Shown: in pieces, positions 1 to 8,349 of the stretch | Layout of the letters: each line of letters begins with the position of its first letter | How positions within the stretch are numbered: the first letter of the stretch is position 1 | Origin: Polyangium mundeleinium | GTDB lineage: Bacteria; Myxococcota_A; Polyangia; Polyangiales; Polyangiaceae | Assembly (NCBI RefSeq): GCF_028369105.1 | Contig: NZ_JAQNDO010000001.1 | Coordinates: forward strand, 9,518,501 to 9,582,500 | Direction: 5' to 3' | DNA: 64,000 nt | Notes under the pieces: model-generated | Databases searched by the model: none | Told to the model about the DNA's origin: nothing | What the model saw: only the letters and a program-made list of their open reading frames with translations | Translations under genes and position numbers: made by a program

Positions 1-1
1 C

Positions 2-1114
2 GACGCCAAGCTCCGGTCTCGTTACCTGCTCGGCAGGGTCCTCAGCACGGCCCTGTCGGCTGTCTTGACGATGCTGTTCTTCCAGCCGCTGTACCCGCAA
101 GCGGCGCCGCTGCTCGCCTTCGCCGTGACCGTGGTCCTCACGAGCACGCTCTTCGAGGTGAGCACCACGCTCGGGCGCAAGCACGCCGATCACGTGGCGC
201 CGATGGCCGCGCGCTGGCTCAGGCCGCTGGAGATCGCGATGCTCCCGCTCGCGGTCCCGCTCGGCTGGCTGGGCGCTTCGATCGCGGCGAAGGAGAGCAG
301 CGAGCCGCCGGATCCGCACATCACAGAGGCGGAGGTGGAGATGTTGGTCGAGGAGGGCGCGCGCAGCGGTCTCTTCGGCCGCGAGCCTGCGGAGATGATC
401 CGCAACGTGCTCGAGTTCCAGGATCGCACGGCGAAGGACGTGATGATCCCGCGCTCGCGCGTGGAGGCCATCGAGGTGAGCACCCCGCTCGACAAGACGC
501 TCGCGCTCGTCACGGGGAGTGGTCACTCGCGTTACCCGGTCTATCGCGAGCAGCTCGACAACGTGGTGGGGCTCCTCTACGCGAAGGACCTGTTCAAGGC
601 GTTCGAGGAAGATCGCCTGAAGAACAAGTCGCTGCAGGAGATCGTGCGCAGCCCGGCGAACTTCGTGGCCGAGTCGCAGCCGCTCTCGACGTTGCTGAAG
701 GAGATGCGCGGCCGCAGGCAACACCTCGCGATCGTGATGGACGAGTTCGGCGGCCTGAGCGGCATCGTGACGCTGGAGGACGTGCTCGAAGAGATCGTCG
801 GTGACATCCGCGACGAGCACGACGCGGAGGAAGCGCCGCCGATCCAGGATCTCGGCGACGGCCGGCTGATGGCGGACGCTGCGGTGTCGATCCGTGATCT
901 CTCAGCGTTCCTCGGCTCGGATCTCTTGCCGGACGGCGAGGCCGCGGTGGAGCAGGAGCACACGCTCGAAGGTTTGCTGACGGAGCACCTCGGCAAGACG
1001 CCCGAGAACGGCGCGAGCGTGAGCAAGTACGGCCTGCGCTTCATCGTGCGTGACTGCGACGAACAGCACATCGGCAAGGTCGAGATCGTCAGGCCTCGCA
1101 GCGTCGAGGTCTGA
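2..1114 (+). CDS. CNNM/CorC (HlyC) family membrane transporter, 5' partial
   Basis: The reading frame is open to the left window edge, so the true start lies outside; an in-frame TTG at 65 is only an internal possibility. The visible part holds the end of a CNNM membrane domain (hydrophobic stretches up to about 300), then a two-CBS-domain module with the family signatures AKDVMIPR and VMDEFGGLSGIVTLEDVLEEIVGDI, then the C-terminal CorC_HlyC domain. Such proteins are inner-membrane, linked to Mg2+/Co2+ efflux, and were once called hemolysins; the cytosolic CBS pair binds nucleotide. Transcription ends at a strong hairpin shared with the converging gene downstream. The family is secure; the substrate is not shown by the sequence. 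Confidence 0.9.
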   Translation, partial: DAKLRSRYLLGRVLSTALSAVLTMLFFQPLYPQAAPLLAFAVTVVLTSTLFEVSTTLGRKHADHVAPMAARWLRPLEIAMLPLAVPLGWLGASIAAKESSEPPDPHITEAEVEMLVEEGARSGLFGREPAEMIRNVLEFQDRTAKDVMIPRSRVEAIEVSTPLDKTLALVTGSGHSRYPVYREQLDNVVGLLYAKDLFKAFEEDRLKNKSLQEIVRSPANFVAESQPLSTLLKEMRGRRQHLAIVMDEFGGLSGIVTLEDVLEEIVGDIRDEHDAEEAPPIQDLGDGRLMADAAVSIRDLSAFLGSDLLPDGEAAVEQEHTLEGLLTEHLGKTPENGASVSKYGLRFIVRDCDEQHIGKVEIVRPRSVEV

Positions 1115-1147
1115 GCGTCCTTCTCGTCCTCGTCGTGGGACAAAACG

Positions 1148-1179
1148 AAACGGGGCCCGCTTTCGCGAGCCCCGTTTTT
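1148..1179. terminator. Bidirectional hairpin terminator between convergent genes
   Basis: A perfect 9-bp stem (AAACGGGGC at 1148-1156 with GCCCCGTTT at 1169-1177) is followed by a T run on the plus strand and has an A run before it, which makes a T run on the minus strand. It lies in the 93-bp gap between the CorC-like gene (+) and the 392-codon gene (-). It fits intrinsic termination for both. Confidence 0.8.
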
Positions 1180-1207
1180 CGTTCCATCCCCCGAGGGGGA
1201 GAGGTGT

Positions 1208-2359
1208 TCAGCCGCCCTGCGTGACCTTCTGGATCGCGGTCATCAGGTTGTCGCCGGTCTCGATGAGGCCCACGATCGGGTTCTGCGGGTTGCTGTCGTC
1301 GCCCTTGAGCTCCGTGCGCATGTCGACGAACGCCTTGCGCAGGTTGCGGACGACCTCCTGGCTCGTGAACGCGGACGTCGTCACAGGATCGACGGGGATG
1401 AGCACAGGATCCCCGCTGCCGGGCAGATCGCCCTTCGTGTAGCGGTTCAGCTTCTTCTCGACGGACTTCATGCCCTGCTGCGTCCGCTCCGGCTTGAGGA
1501 TGGCGTAGTTCGCAGGCCAGTCCTTGCCGAAGTCGTAGGGCTCCTTGACCGGCACGAGCTCCGCGATCACGCCCTTCTGGTCGGACCGGAAGAGGACGGA
1601 GAAGTTCATCACCGGCTCCTTTTCCTCCTTCCAGGCCTTCTCGACGGGCGCCTTCGCGAACTCGAGCAGGTTCTTGAAGCTGTCCTTCTTCTTGTTCAGC
1701 TCCTCGCAGCCCTTGGTGAAGTTGAGGAGCTGCCGCAGCGCGCTCGGATTGAGGCCAGAGATGCTCGCGCCGTCGACCTTCGTGGCGTCGAACGGGATGT
1801 TGATGCCGCCGAGCTGACCAGCGAGCTCCGCGGGATACTCCTTCTTGCCGAGCTTCTCCGCCGCTTCGCCGAGGAGCGTCTCGAGCTCCTTCATCTTCTC
1901 GTTGGCGGCCTTCACGTCCGTCATGAGGCTCTTGGCGTTCGCCACGACGGCCTTGCCGCGCTCGTTGCGCGCGGCAGCGCCGCCGACGGGATAGCCGATG
2001 AGCATCCCGACGACCGCCGTGCCGGCCGCGGCCATGATGACGCGCTTCTTCGCCTTCTCGCGCTCCTTGATGATCTCCTCGCCGACCTCGACCTTGATGG
2101 TCTGCTGGACGGCGGTGGGCTTCGGCGGCGGCGGCTCGGCGGCAGCGGGCTTCGCAGCCTGGGCGAACGGAGGAACCGGGATGCCAGGGGAGATCCCGGG
2201 CGGCGGAGCGATGTTCGGTGATTTCCCACCGGAACCAGAGGGCGGCGGCTGAGACTGGCCAGGAACGGGCAGCGGAACGGCCTGCGTTCCGATGTTCGTC
2301 TTGCCGAGCCGCGCCTTCAGATCGATCTTGGGTTTCTTGCTCTTGTCTTCAGCAGCCAT
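1208..2359 (-). CDS. Hypothetical membrane protein with proline-rich N-terminus
   Basis: The function is not recognised. I place the start at the ATG at 2359, because GAGGAG lies 4 nt upstream; an upstream in-frame ATG (2386) would add nine residues. The protein starts with a charged segment (MAAEDKSKKPKIDLKARLGK), then a Pro/Ala-rich linker to about residue 90, a charged KEREKAKKR stretch, and one transmembrane helix (IMAAAGTAVVGMLIGYPVGG, about 107-126). A Lys/Glu-rich, probably helical and extracytoplasmic, region of about 260 residues follows. The layout (cytosolic tail, single helix, large exported domain) suggests a membrane-anchored periplasmic protein. It is convergent with the transporter gene and shares its terminator. 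Confidence 0.7.
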   Translation of the reverse strand: MAAEDKSKKPKIDLKARLGKTNIGTQAVPLPVPGQSQPPPSGSGGKSPNIAPPPGISPGIPVPPFAQAAKPAAAEPPPPKPTAVQQTIKVEVGEEIIKEREKAKKRVIMAAAGTAVVGMLIGYPVGGAAARNERGKAVVANAKSLMTDVKAANEKMKELETLLGEAAEKLGKKEYPAELAGQLGGINIPFDATKVDGASISGLNPSALRQLLNFTKGCEELNKKKDSFKNLLEFAKAPVEKAWKEEKEPVMNFSVLFRSDQKGVIAELVPVKEPYDFGKDWPANYAILKPERTQQGMKSVEKKLNRYTKGDLPGSGDPVLIPVDPVTTSAFTSQEVVRNLRKAFVDMRTELKGDDSNPQNPIVGLIETGDNLMTAIQKVTQGG

Positions 2360-2518
2360 CGGCTCCTCGTAGCGACCAGCGGGCAAGTTACCGGCGCGAC
2401 GTACGTCGTGTCAACGGCGCGCCCGCTGAAATTCTCCCCTGGCCTTGGAAGCGCGGGCCTCGCGTTTCCTTGGTTTCTCGACGACGGCTCGCGGCCGGGG
2501 TGGTACCTACCGGAGCGA

Positions 2519-3445
2519 ATGCTTCCTCCGCGTCTGCCCCTCGCCGTCGAGACCCGCGCCGTCACGGCGCCGGACGGTACGCGGATCACGTATTACGCCA
2601 CCCGAACGCCCTATCCGGGCGCGCCCGTCGTCATGCTCGCGAACGGGCTCGGGGGCCAGCACATCACGTGGAGCGCGCAAATCGAGCACCTGCGCGGGCG
2701 CTACCGCTTCCTCACGTGGGACTACCGTGGCCTCTTCGCCTCCGCGCGGCCGCCGGAAGGCACACCGGCGTCGTATGCGATCCCGCGCCACGCCGAGGAT
2801 CTCCTGGCGATCCTGGACGCCGAAGGCGCACCACGCGCGGCGCTCGTGGGCTGGAGCATGGGCGTCCAGGTCGTGCTCGAAGCGTACCGAAAGGCGCGAC
2901 ATCGGGCGCGTTGCATCGTGCTCCTGAACGGCACGAGCGGAAGGCCGCTCGACACGGTGAGCCCCTTGCCTGGCATGAAGACCGTGCTCCCTTCGCTCGT
3001 GGAGCTCGTGGGCCGCGCGCACGCGCTCGCGTCGCAGGTCACGCGCAGGGCCGCGGACGTGCCCGAGGCGCTCGCGTGGTTGAAGGCCATGGGCGTGATG
3101 AACGAGGCGCTCGACGACGCGGTGTTCAACGAGCTCGTCCAGGGCTTCAGCGCGCTCGACATGGAGGCGTATTTCCACAACCTCCGCGCGCTCGGTGATC
3201 ACGACGCCTCGGACGTGCTCGGCACGATCGACGTGCCCACGCTGATCGTGTCGGGGGATCGCGACGCGATGACGCCGGCTGCGCTCGCGAAGGAGATGGC
3301 GAAGCAGATCCCCGGCGCGGAGCTCTACGTCGTGCGCGGAGGCACGCACTACACCGCGGTCGAGTTCCCCGAGCTCGTGAGCCTGCGCCTCGAAAAGTTC
3401 CTCGCGAAGGCCGCGCCGGGCGCGGGCGGAACGGCGAACGAGTAA
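2519..3445 (+). CDS. Alpha/beta-hydrolase fold protein
   Basis: A serine hydrolase of about 308 residues. The nucleophile elbow GWSMG is at residues 111-115 (Ser113), the oxyanion-side motif NGLGG is near 42-46, the acid is probably in SGDRDAMTP near 250, and the base is in [12 protein letters not shown] near 275. Spacing and order match the family. The frame is open upstream to 2408, but the ATG at 2519 has GGAG at 2512-2515 and the hydrolase fold begins right after it. The substrate cannot be inferred. The gene is followed by an AT-flanked palindrome (3462-3475) before the trp operon. Confidence 0.8.
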   Translation: MLPPRLPLAVETRAVTAPDGTRITYYATRTPYPGAPVVMLANGLGGQHITWSAQIEHLRGRYRFLTWDYRGLFASARPPEGTPASYAIPRHAEDLLAILDAEGAPRAALVGWSMGVQVVLEAYRKARHRARCIVLLNGTSGRPLDTVSPLPGMKTVLPSLVELVGRAHALASQVTRRAADVPEALAWLKAMGVMNEALDDAVFNELVQGFSALDMEAYFHNLRALGDHDASDVLGTIDVPTLIVSGDRDAMTPAALAKEMAKQIPGAELYVVRGGTHYTAVEFPELVSLRLEKFLAKAAPGAGGTANE

Positions 3446-3461
3446 GGCACGATTTGCCGGA

Positions 3462-3475
3462 TTTTCCCGGGAAAA
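3462..3475. other. Short perfect palindrome TTTTCCCGGGAAAA upstream of trpG
   Basis: A 14-base perfect palindrome lies between the hydrolase stop and trpG, followed by one more A. The stem is too short for a typical terminator; it could be a regulator half-site pair or a weak terminator of the hydrolase gene. No Trp-rich leader peptide was seen in 3446-3596, so there is no evidence for attenuation. Confidence 0.35.
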
Positions 3476-3596
3476 AGACGCATCGAGCGGCCAGCCGCGC
3501 CGTGGTGCGGGTGCTACTTTGTGCTCGGGGGGATGGAGGGCCGCGAGCCGCGCCTTGACGCGGACGCTTCCGTCCATCGCTAGCAAGGTGGGATCG

Positions 3597-4217
3597 ATGC
3601 GGCTGCTCGTCGTCGACAACTACGACTCGTTCACTTACAACCTCGTTCAATACCTGGAGATCCTGGGCGCGAAGTGCGTCGTGCGGCTGAACGACGCGAT
3701 CGACGTGGACGGCGCGCGCGCCCTCGCCCCGGACGGCATCCTGGTCTCGCCAGGGCCCTGCTCGCCGAACGAGGCGGGCGTGAGCCTGAAGATCATCGAG
3801 GCCCTCGGCGCCGAGCGCCCGCTGCTCGGGGTTTGTCTCGGTCATCAGGCCATCGCGCAGGTCTTCGGCGGACACGTGGTGCGCGCGGGGCGCGTGATGC
3901 ACGGCAAGACGTCGCCGATCGAGCACGACGAGCGCACGATCTTCGCGGGCCTGCCGCGGCCCTTCGTGGCCACGCGGTACCACTCGCTCATCGTGGAGCC
4001 GAGCTCGCTGCCGAACGAGCTCGAGGTCTCGGCCTGGACGAACGAAGGCGAGATCATGGGCCTGCGCCACGCGCGGCTCCCGATCGAAGGCGTGCAGTTC
4101 CACCCCGAGTCGATCCTCACGACACGCGGGATGGATCTCCTGCGCAACTGGCTCGATCTCGTGAAGGATCACGCCCGCGCTCGGACGGGAGGTGCGCTGG
4201 CAGGAGCGCACCTGTGA
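3597..4217 (+). CDS. trpG: Anthranilate (or aminodeoxychorismate) synthase glutamine amidotransferase subunit
   Basis: A class I glutamine amidotransferase of 206 residues that supplies ammonia to the chorismate-using partner. The triad is visible: Cys80 in LLGVCLGHQ, His169 and Glu171 in [17 protein letters not shown] at 7-16 and SPGPCSP at 51-57 are typical of TrpG/PabA. The ATG at 3597 is chosen over upstream in-frame starts because GGTGGGA precedes it and the conserved [12 protein letters not shown] begins there. It is the first gene of a tight trpG-trpD-trpC operon; its stop overlaps the GTG of trpD. The large subunit trpE is not in the window, so the subunit may also serve folate synthesis. 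Confidence 0.95.
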   Translation: MRLLVVDNYDSFTYNLVQYLEILGAKCVVRLNDAIDVDGARALAPDGILVSPGPCSPNEAGVSLKIIEALGAERPLLGVCLGHQAIAQVFGGHVVRAGRVMHGKTSPIEHDERTIFAGLPRPFVATRYHSLIVEPSSLPNELEVSAWTNEGEIMGLRHARLPIEGVQFHPESILTTRGMDLLRNWLDLVKDHARARTGGALAGAHL

Positions 4218-5275
4218 GCGCCGCGGTCGCCTGCTTCGCCCACGTCTTCGAGCAGCTCGCGCAGGAGGAGCAATCCCTGCCGCGCGCGCTCGTACGCGGG
4301 GCGTTCGACGCGATCCTCGCGGGCGCGTGGACACCGGTGCAAGTCGCCGGCTTCGTGGTCGCGCTGCGCCTGCGCGGCGAGGACGCCTCCACGATCGCGG
4401 CCGCCGCCGAGGCGATGCGCGCGGTGATGGTGCGCGTCGATCACGGGCTGCCTGCGGTCCTCGACACGTGCGGGACAGGAGGCGACGGGCTCGGCACGCT
4501 GAACGTGTCGACGGCAGCCGCGATCGTGGTCGCTGCGGCCGGCGCGCCCGTCGCCAAGCACGGAAACCGAAGCGTTTCGAGCCGATCGGGCAGCGCCGAC
4601 GTGCTCGAAGCACTCGGGGTGCCGATCGACGTGCCGCCCGAGCGTCAGGCCGATGTGCTGCGCGAGGCGCAGATCGCGTTCCTGTTCGCGCCGGCGCACC
4701 ACCCGGCGATGCGGCACGGAGCGCCGGTGCGGCGCGAGCTCGCGATCCGCACGATCTTCAACGCGCTCGGCCCTCTGTCGAACCCGGCGAGCACGACACA
4801 TCAGCTCCTCGGCACGTACGATCACGCGCTCCGACCGGTCTTCGCCGCGACGCTGGCCGAGCTCGGGCTCAGGCGCGCGTGGGTCGTGCGCGGCGAAGAC
4901 GGGCTCGACGAGGTGAGCCCGTTCGGGCCGACGCGCGTCACGGAGCTCGCGCGCGGATCGCTGCGCGAGATGGTCGTGCGTCCCGAGAGCTTCGGCCTGC
5001 CGGTCTCGCCGTCGGGCGCGATCCAGGGCGGATCGGCCGCCGAAAACGCGGAGGTGATCCTCACCGTGCTGCGCGGCGAGCCGCACCCGGCGCGGTGCGC
5101 GATCGTCTTGAACGCGGCTGCGGCGCTCGCCGTCTTCCGCGAGACGGACGACCCGCGCGACTGGCCGGATCTCGCGGCGGAAGCGGCCGCGGCGCTCGAC
5201 AGCGGCGCGGCGATGCGCACGCTCGATGCCCTCCGCGACGCCGCGCTGCATGCGCGGGAGACGGGAGCGCCGTGA
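4214..5275 (+). CDS. trpD: Anthranilate phosphoribosyltransferase
   Basis: Transfers phosphoribose from PRPP to anthranilate, the second step committed to tryptophan. The protein has 353 residues, normal for the family. The PRPP-binding motif CGTGGDG is at 86-92 and KHGNRSVSS at 115-123. The start is the GTG at 4214 within GTGA, overlapping the trpG stop by 4 bp, with CAGGAG about 7 nt upstream. The gene ends in another GTGA overlap with trpC, so the three genes are translationally coupled. Confidence 0.95.
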   Translation: MSAAVACFAHVFEQLAQEEQSLPRALVRGAFDAILAGAWTPVQVAGFVVALRLRGEDASTIAAAAEAMRAVMVRVDHGLPAVLDTCGTGGDGLGTLNVSTAAAIVVAAAGAPVAKHGNRSVSSRSGSADVLEALGVPIDVPPERQADVLREAQIAFLFAPAHHPAMRHGAPVRRELAIRTIFNALGPLSNPASTTHQLLGTYDHALRPVFAATLAELGLRRAWVVRGEDGLDEVSPFGPTRVTELARGSLREMVVRPESFGLPVSPSGAIQGGSAAENAEVILTVLRGEPHPARCAIVLNAAAALAVFRETDDPRDWPDLAAEAAAALDSGAAMRTLDALRDAALHARETGAP

Positions 5276-6093
5276 GGGACGGGCAGGGAGGAAAGCGTGT
5301 CCTCGACACGATCCTCGCCTCGAAGCGGGCCGAGATCGCGGCGCTGCTCCCTGCGCCTCCGCCACGCGTGCTCCGCGCGCCGGCAGGAGGCGTCTTCGAG
5401 GCGCTCCGTCGGCCCGAGGGCGGGGCACTGCGGCTCCTCGCCGAGGTGAAGCTGCGTTCGCCGTCGGCGGGCGCACTCTCATCGGTGCTGCGGCCGGCCG
5501 AGCGAGCGCGTCGATATGCAGAGGCGGGCGCGACGATGATCAGCGTGCTCGTCGACGGTCCGTTTTTCGGCGGCTCGTACGACGATCTCGCGGCGTGCCG
5601 CGACGCGCTCGACGCAGCCTTCGGCGCGGCGCGGCCAAAGCTCCTCTGCAAGGAGTTCATCCTGGACCCGATCCAGCTCGCGATGGCCGCGGCGCACGGC
5701 GCGGACGCAGCGCTGCTCATCGCGCGCATCACCTCGGCGGAGGATCTCGCGCGGCTCGCGGACGCGGCGCGGGCTCTCGGGATCGAGCCGTTCGTCGAGG
5801 TCGCGACCGAGGAGGAGCTCGCCGCGGCCGAGCGCGCCCGCGCGCGTGTCCTCGGGATCAACGCGCGTGACCTCGACACGCTCGTCATGGATCATGCGCG
5901 CGCCGAGCGCGTGCTCGGCCGCGTCGATCGCAGCGCTGCGCGGGTCCACCTCTCCGGGCTCGCCTCGCCGTCCGACGTCGCGCGCATCGCGCAAGGCCCG
6001 GCCGACGCAGCGCTCGTGGGCGAGGCGCTCATGCGGCAGGACGACCCGGGCCCGCTGCTCGCCGCGATGGTCGCGCGCGCCGCAGCCGGTTGA
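5272..6093 (+). CDS. trpC: Indole-3-glycerol-phosphate synthase
   Basis: A TIM-barrel enzyme of 273 residues that closes the indole ring. Catalytic positions are recognisable: Lys60 in AEVKLRSPSAG, Lys127 in CKEFILDP, Glu176 in EPFVEVATEEE, and Asn197 in GINARDL. SGLASPSD and ALVGEALM form the phosphate site. The start is the GTG at 5272 overlapping the trpD stop. Residues after the first catalytic Lys are unusual (LRSPSAG rather than the common KASPSKG), but the essential residues are kept. No trpF, trpB or trpA follows; the next gene converges and its stop is 3 bp away. Confidence 0.95.
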   Translation: MRDGQGGKRVLDTILASKRAEIAALLPAPPPRVLRAPAGGVFEALRRPEGGALRLLAEVKLRSPSAGALSSVLRPAERARRYAEAGATMISVLVDGPFFGGSYDDLAACRDALDAAFGAARPKLLCKEFILDPIQLAMAAAHGADAALLIARITSAEDLARLADAARALGIEPFVEVATEEELAAAERARARVLGINARDLDTLVMDHARAERVLGRVDRSAARVHLSGLASPSDVARIAQGPADAALVGEALMRQDDPGPLLAAMVARAAAG

Positions 6094-6096
6094 TCC

Positions 6097-6474
6097 TCAC
6101 ATCGCAGCGGGCCCCGACATCATCCGCGCCGCGCAGCGACCGCCCTGGCAGACGCATCCGCCGCCGCAATCCATCGTCCCCTGACGACACTCCATCGAGC
6201 AGAGCACGGCCCTGCAATCGGGCGCCGCGCTCCTCGCGACACACGACGCCGCATGGCAACACGCCGCCGGCGCGCAGTCCGCGTCCGTGCTGCATGCGGC
6301 CTCGTTCGGGCTGGCGGCCTCCGTCGAAGATCCCGTGGGCGATGGCGCGGCCGGCGGCGGCGTCTCCGCGGGGGGACGCGCTTCCGCGTCCGCGTTCCTC
6401 GGGCCTTCCGGCGACGCGGGGCTACACGCGGACATGAAAAACAACGAGGCGAGGAGCGGCAGGATCGTACGCAT
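6097..6474 (-). CDS. Small cysteine-rich lipoprotein
   Basis: A 125-residue protein with a signal peptide and a lipobox-like MSAC ending at about Cys17. A Pro/Ala/Ser-rich spacer follows, then a compact cysteine-rich domain with repeated Cys pairs (CSTDADCAPAACCH, CVCQGGRC). Its stop abuts trpC tail to tail. It is probably attached to a membrane and stabilised by disulfides. No specific function is recognised. Confidence 0.65.
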   Translation of the reverse strand: MRTILPLLASLFFMSACSPASPEGPRNADAEARPPAETPPPAAPSPTGSSTEAASPNEAACSTDADCAPAACCHAASCVARSAAPDCRAVLCSMECRQGTMDCGGGCVCQGGRCAARMMSGPAAM

Positions 6475-6516
6475 CGAGCGATCCTCATGCCCCGCCGAAG
6501 CGGCCTCGTAAAGCCT

Positions 6517-7686
6517 TCAGCCGCCGAGGTGCTGCTTCAATTGCGCCGTGAGCGCATCGAGATCGGCTTGCACGTCCGCGACAGGCACGCCGTTCGTCCG
6601 CACGAACCGCGCGAGATCGGCGAACGACGGATCTTCGAGCAACGCCGCGGCCGCGGGCAACGTGTACCCCCGCTCCCGACCGAGCCGCACCATGAACGCG
6701 CGGATCTCCGCGCGGAAATCCACGCCCGACAGCGCCCTGTACAGGATCGCGGCCGCGAGGTGCGCGGCGCTCTCTTCCCTGCGCGCGGCGACCTCCAAAA
6801 GCTCCGACACCCGCAGGTGCACGATCGCCCGCGGCACCACGTTGTCGAGCCGCGCGAGCGGCGCGAGGGCTCGCGTCTCCAGCGCGATCGCCTTCCCGAG
6901 GTCCCCTGCGTCCTTGTGGTGACCCGCGAGCGCAGCCAGCGTCCCCGCGTGACCGAGGGCGTCGTTCTGCGCGTCGAACGCGCCGAGCAGCGCGTCGAGC
7001 CCGCCCTTCTCCTCCACGGCCCCCGCGACCGGCCCGACGATGGATGCGTCGTTCGCCGCGCGCACGGCCTCGCCGAACATCGCGGCGAGCGCAGAAAACG
7101 CGCCTGCGCCGACGAAATACGACGTCGCCGTGATCCCAGCCTCCACGCCCGCTTCCTTCGTCCCGCCGGGGACCTTGCCCTCGACGGCCGCGATGAACGC
7201 GGCCCCGTACCGCTCGCCGAACGCGACTTTCACCGCGGCCTCGTCCTGCCCCGCGCGCTCTTCGGGCCGCGCCTCCATCCACGCCGTCACCGCGCTCGCT
7301 GCCGCCTCCGTCGCCGTGAAGCCCATCGCTGCGCCGCCTTCGAGCAGCGGCGCGCGCGTCACGAGCCGCGCCTCCACGAGCTCTCCGACGAGCGGCAGAA
7401 GGTCCGGACGCTCGGGCTCCCCAGCCTCCCGCAAGGCCGCGATGCGCCGCTTCACCTCGTCGGGCATGGCGGGCATCTCGGGCCTCGATTCGGGCGGCAT
7501 CCGCTCGAACGCTTCCAGCATGCGGCCGATCTGCCGGAACCTCTCGTCCTCCACCGACTCGCGCGCAAATGCCTTCTCGACGAGCGTCTCGGGCACGGGC
7601 GGCTGCGCGCGCGTGAGGATCCAGAGCAAGCGTCGCGCGTCGGGGGAGAGGCGAGCTACCGCGGTCTCGACGGCCGTATCGGACAT
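6517..7686 (-). CDS. Hypothetical alanine-rich helical protein
   Basis: A 389-residue soluble protein without signal peptide or membrane helix. It is rich in Ala, Glu, Leu and Arg and predicted mostly helical. Residues from about 230 (ALGHAGTLAALAGHHKDAGDLGKAIALETRALAPLARL, quoted only to show the pattern in part) resemble TPR-like helix pairs. It is followed 42 nt later by the small lipoprotein on the same strand, so the two may be co-transcribed. Function unknown. Confidence 0.6.
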   Translation of the reverse strand: MSDTAVETAVARLSPDARRLLWILTRAQPPVPETLVEKAFARESVEDERFRQIGRMLEAFERMPPESRPEMPAMPDEVKRRIAALREAGEPERPDLLPLVGELVEARLVTRAPLLEGGAAMGFTATEAAASAVTAWMEARPEERAGQDEAAVKVAFGERYGAAFIAAVEGKVPGGTKEAGVEAGITATSYFVGAGAFSALAAMFGEAVRAANDASIVGPVAGAVEEKGGLDALLGAFDAQNDALGHAGTLAALAGHHKDAGDLGKAIALETRALAPLARLDNVVPRAIVHLRVSELLEVAARREESAAHLAAAILYRALSGVDFRAEIRAFMVRLGRERGYTLPAAAALLEDPSFADLARFVRTNGVPVADVQADLDALTAQLKQHLGG

Positions 7687-7712
7687 GCCGCGCAGGGTAC
7701 CGGCGGGCGGGA

Positions 7713-8306
7713 TCAGGGAGAAGAGGGCTCGGCGGGCTTGGGGAGGATCCAGAAGGGCGCGAGGTTGATCTCGAGGTCGAAGGGCGGCAGGCGTGGGGTT
7801 TCATCCTCCCCTGCGGACGTGACGAGCAAGGGCTGCTCACGTTCGGCACGAAAGACCTCGACGAGTCGTATCTCCGGATCGATCAACCAGACCCAACCCA
7901 CGCCAGAGCGCGCATAGTGCGGCAGCTTGATCCGGCGATCGTCGCGAGCCGTCGACGGCGAGAGAACCTCGCAGCACCAATCAGGGAGCAGCGTGATGGG
8001 GTACCCACGGGGCGGGTCGGGGCAACGGTCGACGCGCCATCCGGCGATATCTGGGTTGAAGAGCCGATCTCCGAAGCGAACCGCGGGCTCCAGCTCGATC
8101 CACCAGCCAGTGCCGCCGGAGGCTATGTCGGCATCGCCGAGCGCGCGATAGCACTGCCCTACCGCGCGCCGATGCGGCGCATCCGGCCGAGACATCGTGC
8201 GGATCTCACCCGGCTGGAGGATCTCGCCGCTCAGATGCGCAGGCAGCCGATCGATCTCGGCGAGCAGTTCCTCAAAGGTGGGAAGCTTGCGCGCGGGGTC
8301 GCCCAT
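7713..8306 (-). CDS. Uma2-family (DUF820) putative restriction-endonuclease-fold protein
   Basis: A 197-residue protein matching the Uma2 pattern of PD-(D/E)XK-like nucleases: NPDIAGWR supplies the Asp, CCEVLSPST the Glu, and DDRRIKLPHYARSGVGWVWLIDP the Lys and the typical GV-x-WLIDP ending. The family is very common in cyanobacteria and myxobacteria, usually without a known role. It lies 26 nt upstream of the helical hypothetical gene on the same strand. Confidence 0.85.
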   Translation of the reverse strand: MGDPARKLPTFEELLAEIDRLPAHLSGEILQPGEIRTMSRPDAPHRRAVGQCYRALGDADIASGGTGWWIELEPAVRFGDRLFNPDIAGWRVDRCPDPPRGYPITLLPDWCCEVLSPSTARDDRRIKLPHYARSGVGWVWLIDPEIRLVEVFRAEREQPLLVTSAGEDETPRLPPFDLEINLAPFWILPKPAEPSSP

Positions 8307-8349
8307 GCCGCGAAGGTAGCATGAACCGGCCCCGCGCCGCCCCCCGCCC

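Noticed and set aside
3446..3596. Trp attenuator leader before trpG
   Set aside because: No short leader frame with consecutive Trp codons and no terminator/antiterminator pair were seen.
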